From the NCBI GenBank assembly GCA_028868515.1, contig JAGWUI010000001.1, positions 186,001 to 250,000 on the forward strand: a DNA stretch of 64,000 nt, in the 5' to 3' direction. The DNA is from Gammaproteobacteria bacterium. Lineage in GTDB: Bacteria; Pseudomonadota; Gammaproteobacteria; Pseudomonadales; Moraxellaceae. The position numbers and the translations under genes are program-made. The notes under the pieces were generated by a model. The model was not told the origin of the DNA. It did no database searches and saw nothing but the letters and a program-made list of their open reading frames with translations. This document shows positions 19,052-29,202 of this stretch, piece after piece. Numbering within the stretch: position 1 is the stretch's first letter; each line of letters opens with the position of its first letter.

Positions 19052-20227
19052 TTAAGGTCGGTTCCGCCCATATGCATCATGGCTAGAAACCCATTGATCT
19101 GAAACGATTGCAGACGACAATGATAACTCCCCACATAAAACCGTTGCAGCAACAATCTCTGCCAGTTTTAATGCTTTATCTTTACCATAACAATCCATAA
19201 CTTGCAGACATTCACGCTGAGTCGGTAATCCAGTACCACCACCATATGTTGCAATAATCAGAGAAGGAATCGTCACTGAAAAATAATAATCACCATTGTC
19301 TAAAAGCTCGCTATATAGAAAACCCGCACTGGACTCTGCAACGTTTGCAACATCTTGTCCACACGCCATAAATACAGCTGCAATGCCATTGGCAAAATGA
19401 GCACCATTACTCGCCGCACCAACCATAAACGCACCTAGATTCGATAAGTTACGTTGTTTCATCAGCGCTTTTCCACTGGTATGCATAATGGAAGATAATA
19501 ATTCACCAGGAATTGTCACTTCGGCAACAACTCGCTTTCCTCGACTATGTAGACTATTTAACAGGGAATGTTTTTTATCGGTATCAAAGTTTGCCGCCAA
19601 ACTAAAATGTTCCAACCCTGCTGGTTTTTGCTCAAGAATCCACTGGCAAGCTTTATGCGTTGCTTTGGAGACCATATTTTGGCCTGCTGCATCACCAGTT
19701 GTCATATTAAAACGCAACCAACGCATTTTACTTGCTGAGTATTGTTCAATATCTCTTAATTTTCCGCTTTGTGTTGTTGATTCAGCAGCAGATTTAATCT
19801 GATCAAAATTTTCATCTACCCAACGACCAAACTCACGTGCAGCACGTGCATTTTCGAATACAAAAATAGGCGCCCGCTGCATAGCATCATCGACCACAGT
19901 CGTTGTAATTCCACCCGCAGCCCGCGTCAAACTCATACCGCGATTATAACTGGCGACCAAAGTACCTTCAGTAGTCGCCATTGGCACATAAAACTCACCT
20001 TGCGCATGTTCTCCATTGACCAATAAAGGGCCAGCAAATCCCATCGGCACCTGAACAATACCGCTAAATCCTTCAATATTTCCTGGTAGTACTTCTGGCG
20101 TGATGGAAAATTGTCCGGTATGAAAAAGCGAATGCCTACAATTCTTTTCAACAACATGGCGTCGCGCAGCAGCCATTTCTCGTGTGTAATCATTAGTTTT
20201 ATCACGCGGAAGTTTTTCAAGAGTCAT
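19052..20227 (-). CDS. class I-like hydroxymethylglutaryl-CoA reductase
   Basis: A 391-residue soluble enzyme interconverting HMG-CoA and mevalonate. The catalytic residues of class I enzymes can be placed: Glu87 in MATTEGTLVASYNRG, Lys218 in NFDTDKKHS, Asp292 in MACGQDVANVAESS and His383 in SSHDAYGRNR. The spacing is close to that of human HMGR (559, 691, 767, 866). The nucleotide-binding motif is TTGDAAGQNMVSK, equivalent to DAMGMNM. There is no membrane domain. AAGGA lies 8 bases before the ATG. It stands alone between fadH and a divergent fadL-type gene. No other mevalonate-pathway gene is in the window, so its pathway is unclear. Confidence 0.87.
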   Translation of the reverse strand: MTLEKLPRDKTNDYTREMAAARRHVVEKNCRHSLFHTGQFSITPEVLPGNIEGFSGIVQVPMGFAGPLLVNGEHAQGEFYVPMATTEGTLVASYNRGMSLTRAAGGITTTVVDDAMQRAPIFVFENARAAREFGRWVDENFDQIKSAAESTTQSGKLRDIEQYSASKMRWLRFNMTTGDAAGQNMVSKATHKACQWILEQKPAGLEHFSLAANFDTDKKHSLLNSLHSRGKRVVAEVTIPGELLSSIMHTSGKALMKQRNLSNLGAFMVGAASNGAHFANGIAAVFMACGQDVANVAESSAGFLYSELLDNGDYYFSVTIPSLIIATYGGGTGLPTQRECLQVMDCYGKDKALKLAEIVAATVLCGELSLSSAIVSDQWVSSHDAYGRNRP

Positions 20228-20688
20228 ACGAAAATCCTTTTTTAATGTTTAATCCAATTAGCCTAAGATCTTAAACAACAGAAAATCACTTCACAATATT
20301 CTTAGAATAATCTAATCACACAATTAAAGTATTCTTTCTATAACAAATAGATACGGAACAAAAATAGAATAGTAACGTCAAGAAGAAAAAATCGAATTAA
20401 CGATTCTAGAGCAAAATATTATGCTGATTCATTGACATTATTGATTACTTTTACCATTGTTTCAGATCAATGACATATTATATAAACTGCATTAGTACAT
20501 TCTTTTTTCAATTAATTTGAAAGAAGAATTGTCGAGTAATGTAGTGTGTTTATCTATATTTTTGTATAGCGCTTAATGAACTGCTGTTGATTTTTTTTAG
20601 AGTATGCTAAGTTCAATTCGTACAGTCGGTTAAGTCGCATGATGCGCACCGCGCCTATTTCTTATAACGGTAAAAAAGGATATTAACT
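20228..20688. other. divergent promoter region of HMGR and FadL-type genes
   Basis: This 461-bp AT-rich gap carries the promoters of two divergent genes. The last 20 bp hold the porin ribosome site (AAAAAAGGA at 20664-20672). I see no ORF, no RNA gene and no convincing operator. Confidence 0.5.
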
Positions 20689-22020
20689 ATGCGCTTCTCA
20701 ACTTCTTTGCTTGCCGCGTCTGTTGGTGTGATTTTCGCCGCAGGTTCAACACAAGTTATGGCAACAGGATTTTCGTTGTATGAGCCTGATATCAGCACAA
20801 TGGGTACAGCCTATGCTGGTGGTGCCGCAACTGCAAACAATGCTTCAGTAGTCGCGGTCAACCCAGCAGGTATGTCTCGTTTAGACGGTGGGAATATCAC
20901 CCTCAATAATACGCTCATCCTTGCTAACACAGACATTAAAAACCCAAGTGGTACTGCCGCAGCTCCCGATAACACCAATAAAGGTGATATGGTTCCGCGA
21001 ATTCTTCTTGGTTCTGCATTCCTAACATATCCACATGTCATCTTTGACAATATGACTGTAGGTATCGGTCTATTCGCATCCGATGGTCTAAAAACAAATT
21101 ATGAAAGCACTTTCCAAGGAAGAGCTTTTGGCGATAAAAGTACTGTAACTAATGTTACATTACAACCTACCGTGTCATACGCATTTCTGCCTAACTTCTC
21201 TGCTGGTGTAGGTCTTGATGTCAACCATTTTAACGGTTACCTCACATCTGGTCTAAGCTCTGCATTTCCTAGTGCAACCGAAGAATTGAGCGGAGCTAGA
21301 AATGCATTCGGCTATAATGTTGGTTTCTTATATTCACCGATTGAACCCGTTAACATCGGCTTAACTTATCATTCAAAAGTAACATATAAACTGACTGGTA
21401 ATGTTGAAGTTAATGATGCTCCGATTACAGGAACTCCGTATACATTTGATGCAATAGGTCGTGGTACTTTAAAGATTACAACACCTGACAGTGTAGAACT
21501 TGCAGCAACGTATAAGATTGTTCCTACAGTCAATTTGAAGGCCAGTATTACCCGCACCATGTGGAGTACGATTGGCATGATCAATCCTTCGAACAACTTT
21601 ACTGCGGCAGGTGTAACGACGTCAGTTCCACTTCCTGGCGCCTACTTATCAGGAATCGCAGCACAATTAAATGCAACAAGTGCAGCTGAAGCACTGAACT
21701 TTAAAGATGTAAATATGTACAGCGTTGGCGCAGACTGGCAAGCATGCGATAAATTGATTCTACGCGCTGGTTTTGCCTATGACACATCACCAGTTCAGAA
21801 ACAATATCGCACTGTGCGTTTACCGATTGCAAACCGTACCATCTATGCTGTTGGTGCAAACTATAAATTTACTGACAGCACGAATGTAGACGTTGCTTAC
21901 AACTATCTACATGAATCAAATGCTCACATTGATTTGGCTGATGCTACAAAAGGTACATACAGTGCGGATTTCCGTAACTCTGGTAACTTAATCGCTGTTC
22001 AGTTGAACCATAAATTCTAA
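20689..22020 (+). CDS. FadL/OmpP1/TodX-family outer-membrane porin
   Basis: A 443-residue outer-membrane beta-barrel for uptake of long-chain fatty acids or other hydrophobic compounds. It has a signal peptide of about 25 residues (MRFSTSLLAASVGVIFAAG, cleaved near QVMA). The mature protein begins with the FadL hatch: TGFSLYEPDISTMGTAYAGG followed by NASVVAVNPAGMSRLDGG, in which the NPAGM motif is diagnostic. Alternating strands follow and the chain ends in Phe (LIAVQLNHKF), as outer-membrane barrels do. A strong terminator follows. Nearby fadH and malate synthase G fit growth on fatty acids, but the actual substrate cannot be read from the sequence. Confidence 0.92.
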   Translation: MRFSTSLLAASVGVIFAAGSTQVMATGFSLYEPDISTMGTAYAGGAATANNASVVAVNPAGMSRLDGGNITLNNTLILANTDIKNPSGTAAAPDNTNKGDMVPRILLGSAFLTYPHVIFDNMTVGIGLFASDGLKTNYESTFQGRAFGDKSTVTNVTLQPTVSYAFLPNFSAGVGLDVNHFNGYLTSGLSSAFPSATEELSGARNAFGYNVGFLYSPIEPVNIGLTYHSKVTYKLTGNVEVNDAPITGTPYTFDAIGRGTLKITTPDSVELAATYKIVPTVNLKASITRTMWSTIGMINPSNNFTAAGVTTSVPLPGAYLSGIAAQLNATSAAEALNFKDVNMYSVGADWQACDKLILRAGFAYDTSPVQKQYRTVRLPIANRTIYAVGANYKFTDSTNVDVAYNYLHESNAHIDLADATKGTYSADFRNSGNLIAVQLNHKF

Positions 22021-22045
22021 AAGAACATTTTTAGAATAATGAATG

Positions 22046-22079
22046 AAAAAAAACAGGATCTAAACAATCCTGTTTTTTT
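22046..22079 (+). terminator. terminator of the FadL-type gene
   Basis: AAAAACAGGAT pairs with ATCCTGTTTTT around a 7-base loop and is followed by a T-run. Confidence 0.9.
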
Positions 22080-22097
22080 ACATCTTAGGTTCAGAAT

Positions 22098-22131
22098 AAA
22101 AAAATCCCACTCAACTGAGTGGGATTTTTTA
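22098..22131 (-). terminator. terminator of glcB
   Basis: AAAAATCCCACTC pairs with GAGTGGGATTTTT around a 4-base loop, 13 bases after the glcB stop on the minus strand; the T-runs make it work in both directions. Confidence 0.9.
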
Positions 22132-22143
22132 TTTCATTAACAA

Positions 22144-24327
22144 TTACGCTTTTGCTTTCGCTTGACGTGCTTTTTCAGCTAAACGGCTGCGATGCAGAAC
22201 TGGCTCAGTGTAACCATTAGGTTGTTTACCGCCCTCAACAATCAGTTCGCGTGCTGCTTGATATGCGATTGATGTGTCAAAGTTGCCAGCCATATTCTGA
22301 TACAGCGCATCACCTGCATTTTGTTGATCAACAACTGCAGCCATACGCTGCAGTGATTCATCCACTTGTGCTTCAGTGATGATGCCGTGTTTCAACCAGT
22401 TTGCAACATGTTGGCTAGAAATACGAAGTGTTGCGCGATCTTCCATCAAACCGATGTCATGCAAGTCAGGAACTTTAGAACAACCTACACCTTGATCAAC
22501 CCAGCGAACCACATAGCCCAAGATACCTTGGCAGTTATTGTCCAACTCTTGCTTGATTTCATCGCTTGACCAATTGGTTTCAGCCGCTAAAGGAATCGTC
22601 AAAATGTCATCGACATTTGCAGGAACACGTTTGAGCAATTCTTTCTGAGTCGCAAATACGTCAACTTCGTGGTAATGCAACGCATGCAACGTTGCGCCAG
22701 TTGGTGATGGAACCCAAGCAGTGTTTGCGCCTGAACGTGGATGAGCGATTTTTTGTTTAATCATCTCAGCCATCATATCTGGCATTGCCCACATACCTTT
22801 ACCAATCTGTGCTTTGCCAGACAAACCATTTGCTAGACCAACATCAACGTTTTGGTTTTCATAAGCAGCAATCCAAGTTGCAGACTTCATGCTGTTTTTA
22901 CGAATCATTGCACCAGCAAGCATTGATGTATGAATTTCATCACCAGTACGATCCATGAAGCCAGTGTTAATGAACATCACGCGATCTTTAGCAATGCGAA
23001 TCGCTTCTTTCAGGTTAACAGAGGTACGACGTTCTTCGTCCATGATGCCAACTTTCAGCGTCAATGGTGCAAGACCAAGTAATTTTTCAACACGTTCAAA
23101 GAGTTCAACGGTGAACGCAACTTCTTCTGGACCATGCATTTTTGGTTTAACGATGTAGATCGAACCAGTACGTGAGTTTTTCAGTTTGCCATTGCCTTTC
23201 AAATCATGAATTGCAATCAGACTGGTAATCGCACCGTCCATAATGCCTTCAAACACATCTTCACCTGAATGACGTGCCATCGGGTTAGTCATTAAATGAC
23301 CAACGTTACGGTTCAACAATAATGAACGACCATGCAATGTAAACTCTTTACCACTTGGATCTTTAAATGTTTTGTCGCCATGCATTGTGCGTGTGTGTGG
23401 CTTACCATTTTTTTCAAAAGTATCCGCCAAATCACCTTTCATTAGACCAAGCCAGTTTTTGTACACTTCAACTTTGTCTTCCGCATCAACAGCAGCAACA
23501 GAGTCTTCGCAGTCTTGAATAGTAGTCAATGCAGCTTCGAGCACGACGTCTTTTACGCCTGCTGGATCGGTTTGACCAACTGGGCTGTTCGCATCGATTT
23601 GGATTTCGATATGTAGACCATTGTTTTTCAAAACAATGCTTGTTGGTGCAGCAACATCACCAACAAAACCAACATATTGAGCTGGATTTTTTAAACCAGT
23701 GGTTGAACCGTCTTTCAAGGTCACTTGCAACGCACCGTTTACCAATGCGTATTTCACTGCATCAACATGGCTGCCAGTTGCGAGCGGCGCAGCTTTGTTT
23801 AAGAAATCACGCGCAAACGCAATGACCAAATCGCCACGAACTTTATTGTAGCCTTTGCCTTTTTCTGCACCATTGTCTGATGGAATTGCATCAGTACCAT
23901 AGAGCGCATCATACAAACTACCCCAACGTGAGTTTGCTGCGTTTAATGCATAGCGTGCATTTTTTACTGGCACAACCAATTGTGGACCAGCCATTGTGGC
24001 AATTTCTGAATCGATATTTTGTGGATTTACTGCGAAATCTTCGCCAACTGGCACGAGATAGCCGATCTCTTGCAGAAATGCTTTGTATTCTGCGAAAGAT
24101 TTAGTTGCGCCACCGTTTTCGTAGTAGGCATCAATTTTAGCTTGTAGATCATCACGTTTTGCCAATAGTGCTTTATTTTTTGGCGTCAAATCCGCGACAA
24201 TGCTTTCAAGACCTGACCAGAAACCTTCGCTGGTTACGCCAGTATTTGGCAGTGCGTCTTGTTCGATAAAGTCATACAGCTCTTGGGCAACTTCAAGTTT
24301 GCCTTTTTGAACATAGCTATTAGTCAT
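22144..24327 (-). CDS. glcB: malate synthase G
   Basis: A 727-residue monomeric enzyme that condenses glyoxylate with acetyl-CoA to malate, completing the glyoxylate shunt or glycolate use. The family length (E. coli 723) and core motifs are present: the arginine block [37 protein letters not shown] with the metal-binding Glu, [18 protein letters not shown] with the metal-binding Asp, and [19 protein letters not shown] with the catalytic Asp. The N-terminal region starts [20 protein letters not shown]. It is convergent with the FadL-type gene and flanked by a terminator. Isoform A enzymes are shorter, so G is secure. Confidence 0.97.
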   Translation of the reverse strand: MTNSYVQKGKLEVAQELYDFIEQDALPNTGVTSEGFWSGLESIVADLTPKNKALLAKRDDLQAKIDAYYENGGATKSFAEYKAFLQEIGYLVPVGEDFAVNPQNIDSEIATMAGPQLVVPVKNARYALNAANSRWGSLYDALYGTDAIPSDNGAEKGKGYNKVRGDLVIAFARDFLNKAAPLATGSHVDAVKYALVNGALQVTLKDGSTTGLKNPAQYVGFVGDVAAPTSIVLKNNGLHIEIQIDANSPVGQTDPAGVKDVVLEAALTTIQDCEDSVAAVDAEDKVEVYKNWLGLMKGDLADTFEKNGKPHTRTMHGDKTFKDPSGKEFTLHGRSLLLNRNVGHLMTNPMARHSGEDVFEGIMDGAITSLIAIHDLKGNGKLKNSRTGSIYIVKPKMHGPEEVAFTVELFERVEKLLGLAPLTLKVGIMDEERRTSVNLKEAIRIAKDRVMFINTGFMDRTGDEIHTSMLAGAMIRKNSMKSATWIAAYENQNVDVGLANGLSGKAQIGKGMWAMPDMMAEMIKQKIAHPRSGANTAWVPSPTGATLHALHYHEVDVFATQKELLKRVPANVDDILTIPLAAETNWSSDEIKQELDNNCQGILGYVVRWVDQGVGCSKVPDLHDIGLMEDRATLRISSQHVANWLKHGIITEAQVDESLQRMAAVVDQQNAGDALYQNMAGNFDTSIAYQAARELIVEGGKQPNGYTEPVLHRSRLAEKARQAKAKA

Positions 24328-24458
24328 AATAGAGGGTCAATCCTGATTTGATACGCGAAAAAATAGACGTCAATTATACTGGAATTTAGGGGCTTTTGCA
24401 GCGTTTTACATGCGTAAGTCATGTGTGAAAATGTGAACAATCACTTCTAAAATTCATG

Positions 24459-25118
24459 TTATTGCTTTAATTTTGCGATTGAACGCTTTAGATTCGCCCG
24501 TGCTTGGGCTTCAAAATGCTCTTGGAAATAAGCAGTCTTATAAATGAAAGGACGAGCCAAAAACATTTCCAACACTTCGCAACGCTTTACACGATAAACC
24601 TCATCAAGAACCCATGCGTATTCTTTTCTAACCTGAATATCATATTCATCGTATCGTTCAAGGTGCTGCCCTAAAATAGAAAGATCAATATCAACAAGAG
24701 TTTGCTGATCTAACGTTTCAGGGATGTTGGTATGCTGAGTCACCATAATTAATTGAACAATTTGCGCAATTTCATCAGTGGATGCACCGACTGCAACCAA
24801 GTTTTCTTTCGCCCACATTGCGCTTAATGCTTCATTGTCATGACCTTTTACATCGTAAACCGCATCATGAAACCATAAAGCAACTTCAATCGCTCTTGGT
24901 GAATCCACTTGATTCATTACAAGTTCAAATTTATGAATACATTCAACTAAATGTTGCAACGTATGATAATAACGTTGTGACTCAGAATAAGAATCAACTA
25001 ACTTTCTAAAAAGTACGTCACTATCAAAATTATTGTCTAAGCAGTTATTTGCTGAAAATGAAGCAAAAGATCGTGCCCATGAATGCTTCAATAACTCTAA
25101 ATCATGTTCAGCAATCAT
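24459..25118 (-). CDS. HD-superfamily metal-dependent phosphohydrolase (predicted)
   Basis: A 219-residue predicted metal-dependent hydrolase of the COG4339 type. The metal-binding motifs are H in RYYHTLQHLVECIHKFE and the HD pair in ALWFHDAVYDVKGHDNE; a downstream Asp in LVDIDLSILGQ completes the likely site. The fold is all-helical. GAG lies about 8 bases before the ATG at 25118; a GTG directly upstream is an alternative. It is alone, upstream of purT in the opposite direction. The substrate is not known for this group. Confidence 0.82.
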   Translation of the reverse strand: MIAEHDLELLKHSWARSFASFSANNCLDNNFDSDVLFRKLVDSYSESQRYYHTLQHLVECIHKFELVMNQVDSPRAIEVALWFHDAVYDVKGHDNEALSAMWAKENLVAVGASTDEIAQIVQLIMVTQHTNIPETLDQQTLVDIDLSILGQHLERYDEYDIQVRKEYAWVLDEVYRVKRCEVLEMFLARPFIYKTAYFQEHFEAQARANLKRSIAKLKQ

Positions 25119-25326
25119 CACGAAATCTCGATATTCATATCAAGAGTAAAATATAACAGATCATTGATCAATCCAAACACTTTGATCTTGCTGGGTTTGT
25201 ATTACACATAAATCTAATCCTGAAAAATTGTTCAACGAAACCCAATGCCGCCAAAAACGATAATCTGTTATTCTAGCCCCCATTACTCTAGACCCAAGCT
25301 TTTTTGCCTTCACAATGAGATTTGCC

Positions 25327-26529
25327 ATGACTGTTATCGTTGGAACTCCTTTGCAATCCACTGCTTTCCGTGTACTCCTTTTAGGTTCTGGTGAGTTGGG
25401 AAAAGAAGTTGCCATTTCACTACAACGCTTGGGCGTTGAAGTCCATGCGGCAGATCGTTATGCAGATGCACCAGCGATGCAAGTTGCACATTTTGCACAT
25501 GTTTTGACGATGACAGATGCAGCAGCACTCAAAGCACTCATTGAAAAAGTAAAACCAAATCTCATCGTGCCTGAAATTGAAGCGATTGCTACTGAAGTAT
25601 TATTAGAAATTGAAGCTGCTGGAACTGCGACCGTAATTCCTTCAGCCAAAGCAGCAAATCTGACGATGAATCGTGAAGGTATCCGTAAATTGGCAGCAGA
25701 AACATTAGGCTTAGCGACTTCGCCATATCGTTTTGCTGACAGTTTAGAAAGCTTTAAAGCCGCTTGCGACAACATTGGCTATCCATGTTTTATCAAACCA
25801 GTCATGTCTTCCAGTGGTAAAGGTCAGTCTCGTATTACTAGCTTCGATCAAGTCGAAGCTGCATGGGAATACGCAATGCAAGGCGGACGCGTGAAATCAG
25901 GCAAAGTGATTGTCGAAGGTCAAATTCAATTTGATTTTGAAATCACCTTACTGACTGTACGTGCAAAAAATCCAGAAACAGGCGCAATCGAAACTCATTT
26001 CTGCGACGCCATTGGTCATCGCCAAGATGCAGGTGATTATGTGGAAAGCTGGCAGCCACAACCGATGACCGACAAAGCACTCGCAGAAGCAAAACGGATT
26101 TCTGATCTTGTGGCAACTGCTTTAGGTGGCTGCGGTGTGTTTGGCGTAGAATTGTTTGTGCGTGGTGATCAAGTTTGGTTTAGTGAAGTTTCACCACGTC
26201 CACATGATACTGGATTGGTAACAATTGCTAGCCAGTTCCAAAGTGAATTTGAACTTCATGCGCGTGCGATCTTAGGTTTACCAGTTGATACATCACGTCA
26301 TAGTACGGCTGCAAGTGCCGTGATTTATGCTGGACAAGATGCCAAAAATTTAAAATTCTCAGGTCTTGAAAAAGCCCTTGCTGTTGCTGGCAGCGATTTG
26401 CGTATTTTTGGAAAACCTGAAGGTTTCATGCGTCGTCGTATGGGCGTGGCAACTGTCCGTGCAAAAGATACCGACACAGCACGTGTTTTGGCAAAACAAG
26501 CTGCTGATTCTATTACCGTCACTCAATAA
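25327..26529 (+). CDS. purT: formate-dependent GAR transformylase PurT
   Basis: A 400-residue ATP-grasp enzyme that makes formylglycinamide ribonucleotide from GAR, formate and ATP in purine synthesis. The N-terminal domain has [20 protein letters not shown] and [18 protein letters not shown]; the ATP-grasp core has [32 protein letters not shown] and [21 protein letters not shown], with [10 protein letters not shown], typical of PurT. I chose the ATG at 25327 with GAGA 6 bases upstream; an ATG at 25315 is in frame but has no ribosome site. It is followed 38 bases later by an acyltransferase gene, probably in one transcript. Confidence 0.95.
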   Translation: MTVIVGTPLQSTAFRVLLLGSGELGKEVAISLQRLGVEVHAADRYADAPAMQVAHFAHVLTMTDAAALKALIEKVKPNLIVPEIEAIATEVLLEIEAAGTATVIPSAKAANLTMNREGIRKLAAETLGLATSPYRFADSLESFKAACDNIGYPCFIKPVMSSSGKGQSRITSFDQVEAAWEYAMQGGRVKSGKVIVEGQIQFDFEITLLTVRAKNPETGAIETHFCDAIGHRQDAGDYVESWQPQPMTDKALAEAKRISDLVATALGGCGVFGVELFVRGDQVWFSEVSPRPHDTGLVTIASQFQSEFELHARAILGLPVDTSRHSTAASAVIYAGQDAKNLKFSGLEKALAVAGSDLRIFGKPEGFMRRRMGVATVRAKDTDTARVLAKQAADSITVTQ

Positions 26530-26567
26530 AATAGAGAGTCAGACTTTTAATAGATAGTGAGGGCATG

Positions 26568-27350
26568 ATGAGCGAAGAATCTCAAGATTTGACAACCTTC
26601 ATCCCTCCTTCCATTGAAATCATCAAAAAGCAAAAGAAAGCTCTTAACTTTTGGTTTCCAACGACTTTTCATGGACTTGAGAACGTTGATGAAAAGCGTC
26701 CAGCACTTTATGTTGGAAATCACACCCTATTCGGACATGACGTTCCACCACTCATCTTAGGTCTTTATGCAGAGCGAAATATTTTCTTACGCGGTGTCGG
26801 TGATCGCGTTCATTTTCGCGTTCCAGTTTGGAAAAGTTTAGTTAAACACTATGGCGCATTTGAAGGCACACGCAGTGCGATTCATCAACTCATGCTGCAA
26901 CGTGAACATATCCTCATCTATCCTGGTGGTGGACGTGAGGTGATGAAAAATAAAGGCGAAGCTTATCAACTCATTTGGAAAAATCGCTTTGGTTTTATTG
27001 AGCTAGCGCTAGAACATGGCTACGACATTATTCCATTTGCGGCAGTTGGCGGCGAAGAGATGCTTGACCTGAAATATGACTCGAACGATTTCAGGAAATC
27101 TTTACTCGGCAAAGGTTTTAAGCGTATTGGATTAATGAAACGTATGCGTAATGGCGAAGCCTTTGTGCCCTTCACCACTGGTTTTCTTGGGCTTCCTTTT
27201 GTGCCGCGTAGACAGGCTCTGGATTATATTTTCTGTCCTCGGATTGAAACAAAGCATATTGCTAAAGATCAATTTGAGCATGTGAAAGTTGAGTTAAGGA
27301 AGCAGGTTGCGGATGCGATTCAAGGGGCGTTGGCTGAGCATCGTAAGTAA
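26568..27350 (+). CDS. lysophospholipid acyltransferase-family protein (PlsC-like)
   Basis: A 260-residue acyltransferase of the LPLAT/DGAT-like superfamily. The catalytic block is YVGNHTLFGHDVPPLILGL (NH followed by D), and the downstream block is ILIYPGGGREVMKNKGEAYQ, matching the FPEGGR-type motif of the phytyl-ester-synthase-like branch. FIELALEHGYDIIPFAAVG then forms the conserved core strand. No clear membrane helices are seen, so it may be peripheral. Two ATGs (26565, 26568) follow GAGGG; the second is better spaced. It is 38 bases after purT. Acyl donor and acceptor are unknown; wax-ester or lipid-storage roles are possible in this group, which is inference. Confidence 0.82.
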   Translation: MSEESQDLTTFIPPSIEIIKKQKKALNFWFPTTFHGLENVDEKRPALYVGNHTLFGHDVPPLILGLYAERNIFLRGVGDRVHFRVPVWKSLVKHYGAFEGTRSAIHQLMLQREHILIYPGGGREVMKNKGEAYQLIWKNRFGFIELALEHGYDIIPFAAVGGEEMLDLKYDSNDFRKSLLGKGFKRIGLMKRMRNGEAFVPFTTGFLGLPFVPRRQALDYIFCPRIETKHIAKDQFEHVKVELRKQVADAIQGALAEHRK

Positions 27351-27365
27351 TTGACTAATCAGAAA

Positions 27366-27451
27366 TAGCTCATTGAGCTTGTCGAAATGTGCGGTGCAAG
27401 AAAAAATCACTCTGCGTTTCACCGTCCACTTCGACAAGCTCAGTGAACTAT
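27366..27451. repeat. palindromic dispersed repeat, copy 1
   Basis: Left arm TAGCTCATTGAGCTTGTCGA (from 27366) and right arm ending TTCGACAAGCTCAGTGAACTA (to 27451) are near-perfect reverse complements over about 28 bases, with about 30 bases between. It lies between the convergent acyltransferase and sthA genes. A second copy with related arms is at 53722-53792 in the opposite orientation. It looks like a REP/BIME-type element. Confidence 0.8.
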
Positions 27452-27519
27452 TTTGAATGATCCAAACAAAAAAAGACGCAACAGTATTTGAAGCGTCCTT
27501 TTCTATTAAACTCTATTCA

Positions 27520-28953
27520 TCAAAACAACCGATTCATCCCATTCAACGCTGCAACGCGATAAGCCTCAGCCATTGTCGGATAATTAAAAGTCGTTTGAGT
27601 AAAATAATGCAGACTATTATTGGTGTGATTCAACATCACCGCTTGACCAATATGCACAATCTCCGCCGCATTATTACCAAAGCAATGAATCCCTAAGATT
27701 TCTAGAGTTTCACGATGGAATAAAATTTTCAAAACACCAACCGTATCGCCAGTAATTTGCGCGCGCGCTAAGTGTTTAAATGATGCTTGCCCAACTTCAT
27801 AAGGTACTTTTTCTTCGGTCAGCTGCTGTTCAGTTTTACCAATTGAAGAAATTTCAGGAATCGTATAAATACCTGTCGGCACACTGGTGACAGGCGGAAC
27901 ATTCTCCTCGCCAATCATATGCGCACCCGCACAACGCCCCTGATCATAAGCCGCAGAAGCCAATGACGGCCAACCAATCACATCACCCGCAGCATGCACA
28001 TGTGGAACTTCAGTCTGATAATGGTCGTTCACCGATAACTGACCGCGACTATTGGTTTTCAATCCAATTTTCTCTAAACCTAAATTGTCTGTATTTCCTG
28101 AGCGACCATTACACCAGAGAATCGCGTCGGCTTTGATTTTCTTACCACTTTGTAAATTCAAAACTACATAATCATCATGAGTTTCTAGATGATCTATCAT
28201 TTCATTATGGCGAATCAAAACACCCAATTCGCGCAGATAATAAGATAATGCATCAGCAATCTCGTCATCTAAATAACTCAGTAATTGTGCTTGAGTATTA
28301 ATCAGCTCAACTTTATAACCTAACCCAATAAAGATCGACGCATATTCACAGCCGATTACACCTGCACCATAAATAATGATTTTTTGAATTGGATAATTCA
28401 ACGTCAGGATTTTGTCACTATCAAAAACACGAGGATGATTAAAATCAATATCTTTTGGTTGATAAGGGCGACTGCCTGTTGCGATCATGAGTTGGTCAAA
28501 AGTTAAAACTTCATAACCACCATCAGCCAAATGCACTGTCAATGAGTGAGTGTCATTTATCGTTGCATGACCATGAAATACTTCAATTAAATTACGCTCA
28601 TAAAACCGTGTATGGGTTTCAACTTGCTGTTCAATGACCTTACGTGCACTTCCCAAAATTTTGCTAAGAGGAACATGTTTCCATTCACCGACTTTCTGAA
28701 ATAATGGATCACGTTGATAACGCATGATATTAAAAACAGTTTGACGCAGAGTTTTACTTGGAATCGTTCCCACATGCGCACAATTACCACCTACAACTGG
28801 ACGCTGATCAACGACAGCAACACGACGCCCACCTTTTGACAATTTCATTGCCGCAGCTTCACCCGCAGGTCCTGCACCCAGCACAACTGCATCAAACTGA
28901 TGTTGAGATTGGTATTGGGATTTGTCTTCTAAGGTTTTACTTTTGCGTGGCAT
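27520..28953 (-). CDS. sthA: soluble NAD(P)+ transhydrogenase SthA
   Basis: A 477-residue cytosolic flavoprotein that equilibrates NADPH and NADH. It has the FAD motif [20 protein letters not shown], the modified redox site [16 protein letters not shown] in which the second Cys of disulfide oxidoreductases is Thr (diagnostic of SthA), the NAD motif [14 protein letters not shown] and the interface domain ending in [17 protein letters not shown] chose the ATG at 28953 because GAG lies 6-7 bases upstream; the open frame continues further but lacks a site. It is convergent with the acyltransferase gene and divergent from lipA. Confidence 0.95.
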   Translation of the reverse strand: MPRKSKTLEDKSQYQSQHQFDAVVLGAGPAGEAAAMKLSKGGRRVAVVDQRPVVGGNCAHVGTIPSKTLRQTVFNIMRYQRDPLFQKVGEWKHVPLSKILGSARKVIEQQVETHTRFYERNLIEVFHGHATINDTHSLTVHLADGGYEVLTFDQLMIATGSRPYQPKDIDFNHPRVFDSDKILTLNYPIQKIIIYGAGVIGCEYASIFIGLGYKVELINTQAQLLSYLDDEIADALSYYLRELGVLIRHNEMIDHLETHDDYVVLNLQSGKKIKADAILWCNGRSGNTDNLGLEKIGLKTNSRGQLSVNDHYQTEVPHVHAAGDVIGWPSLASAAYDQGRCAGAHMIGEENVPPVTSVPTGIYTIPEISSIGKTEQQLTEEKVPYEVGQASFKHLARAQITGDTVGVLKILFHRETLEILGIHCFGNNAAEIVHIGQAVMLNHTNNSLHYFTQTTFNYPTMAEAYRVAALNGMNRLF

Positions 28954-29202
28954 AACGGCTCTCATGACTGATCTAATGAGCAAATGAACTAAAATCACAA
29001 ATTGACTTTGTTGATACGAACTATCTTACTCCGAAAGTTCTTTGCATTTATAAATAATAAACAAAAACTGCCGTCTACCCACATCACGATTTTTTATGAT
29101 CATTATCAGAATAAAATCGTATGATCACACGCCTTATTTTGCTGATCTATCCTATAATTCAAAACATATCTATTTGCATGCTCAACAGAGGCAAGCCTTT
29201 TA

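Noticed and set aside
19052-20227. Possible loss of the catalytic lysine in the HMG-CoA reductase, because the KNLVG-like segment reads RNLSN.
   Set aside because: The catalytic lysine belongs to the TDKK motif, which is intact at residue 218; the enzyme looks complete.
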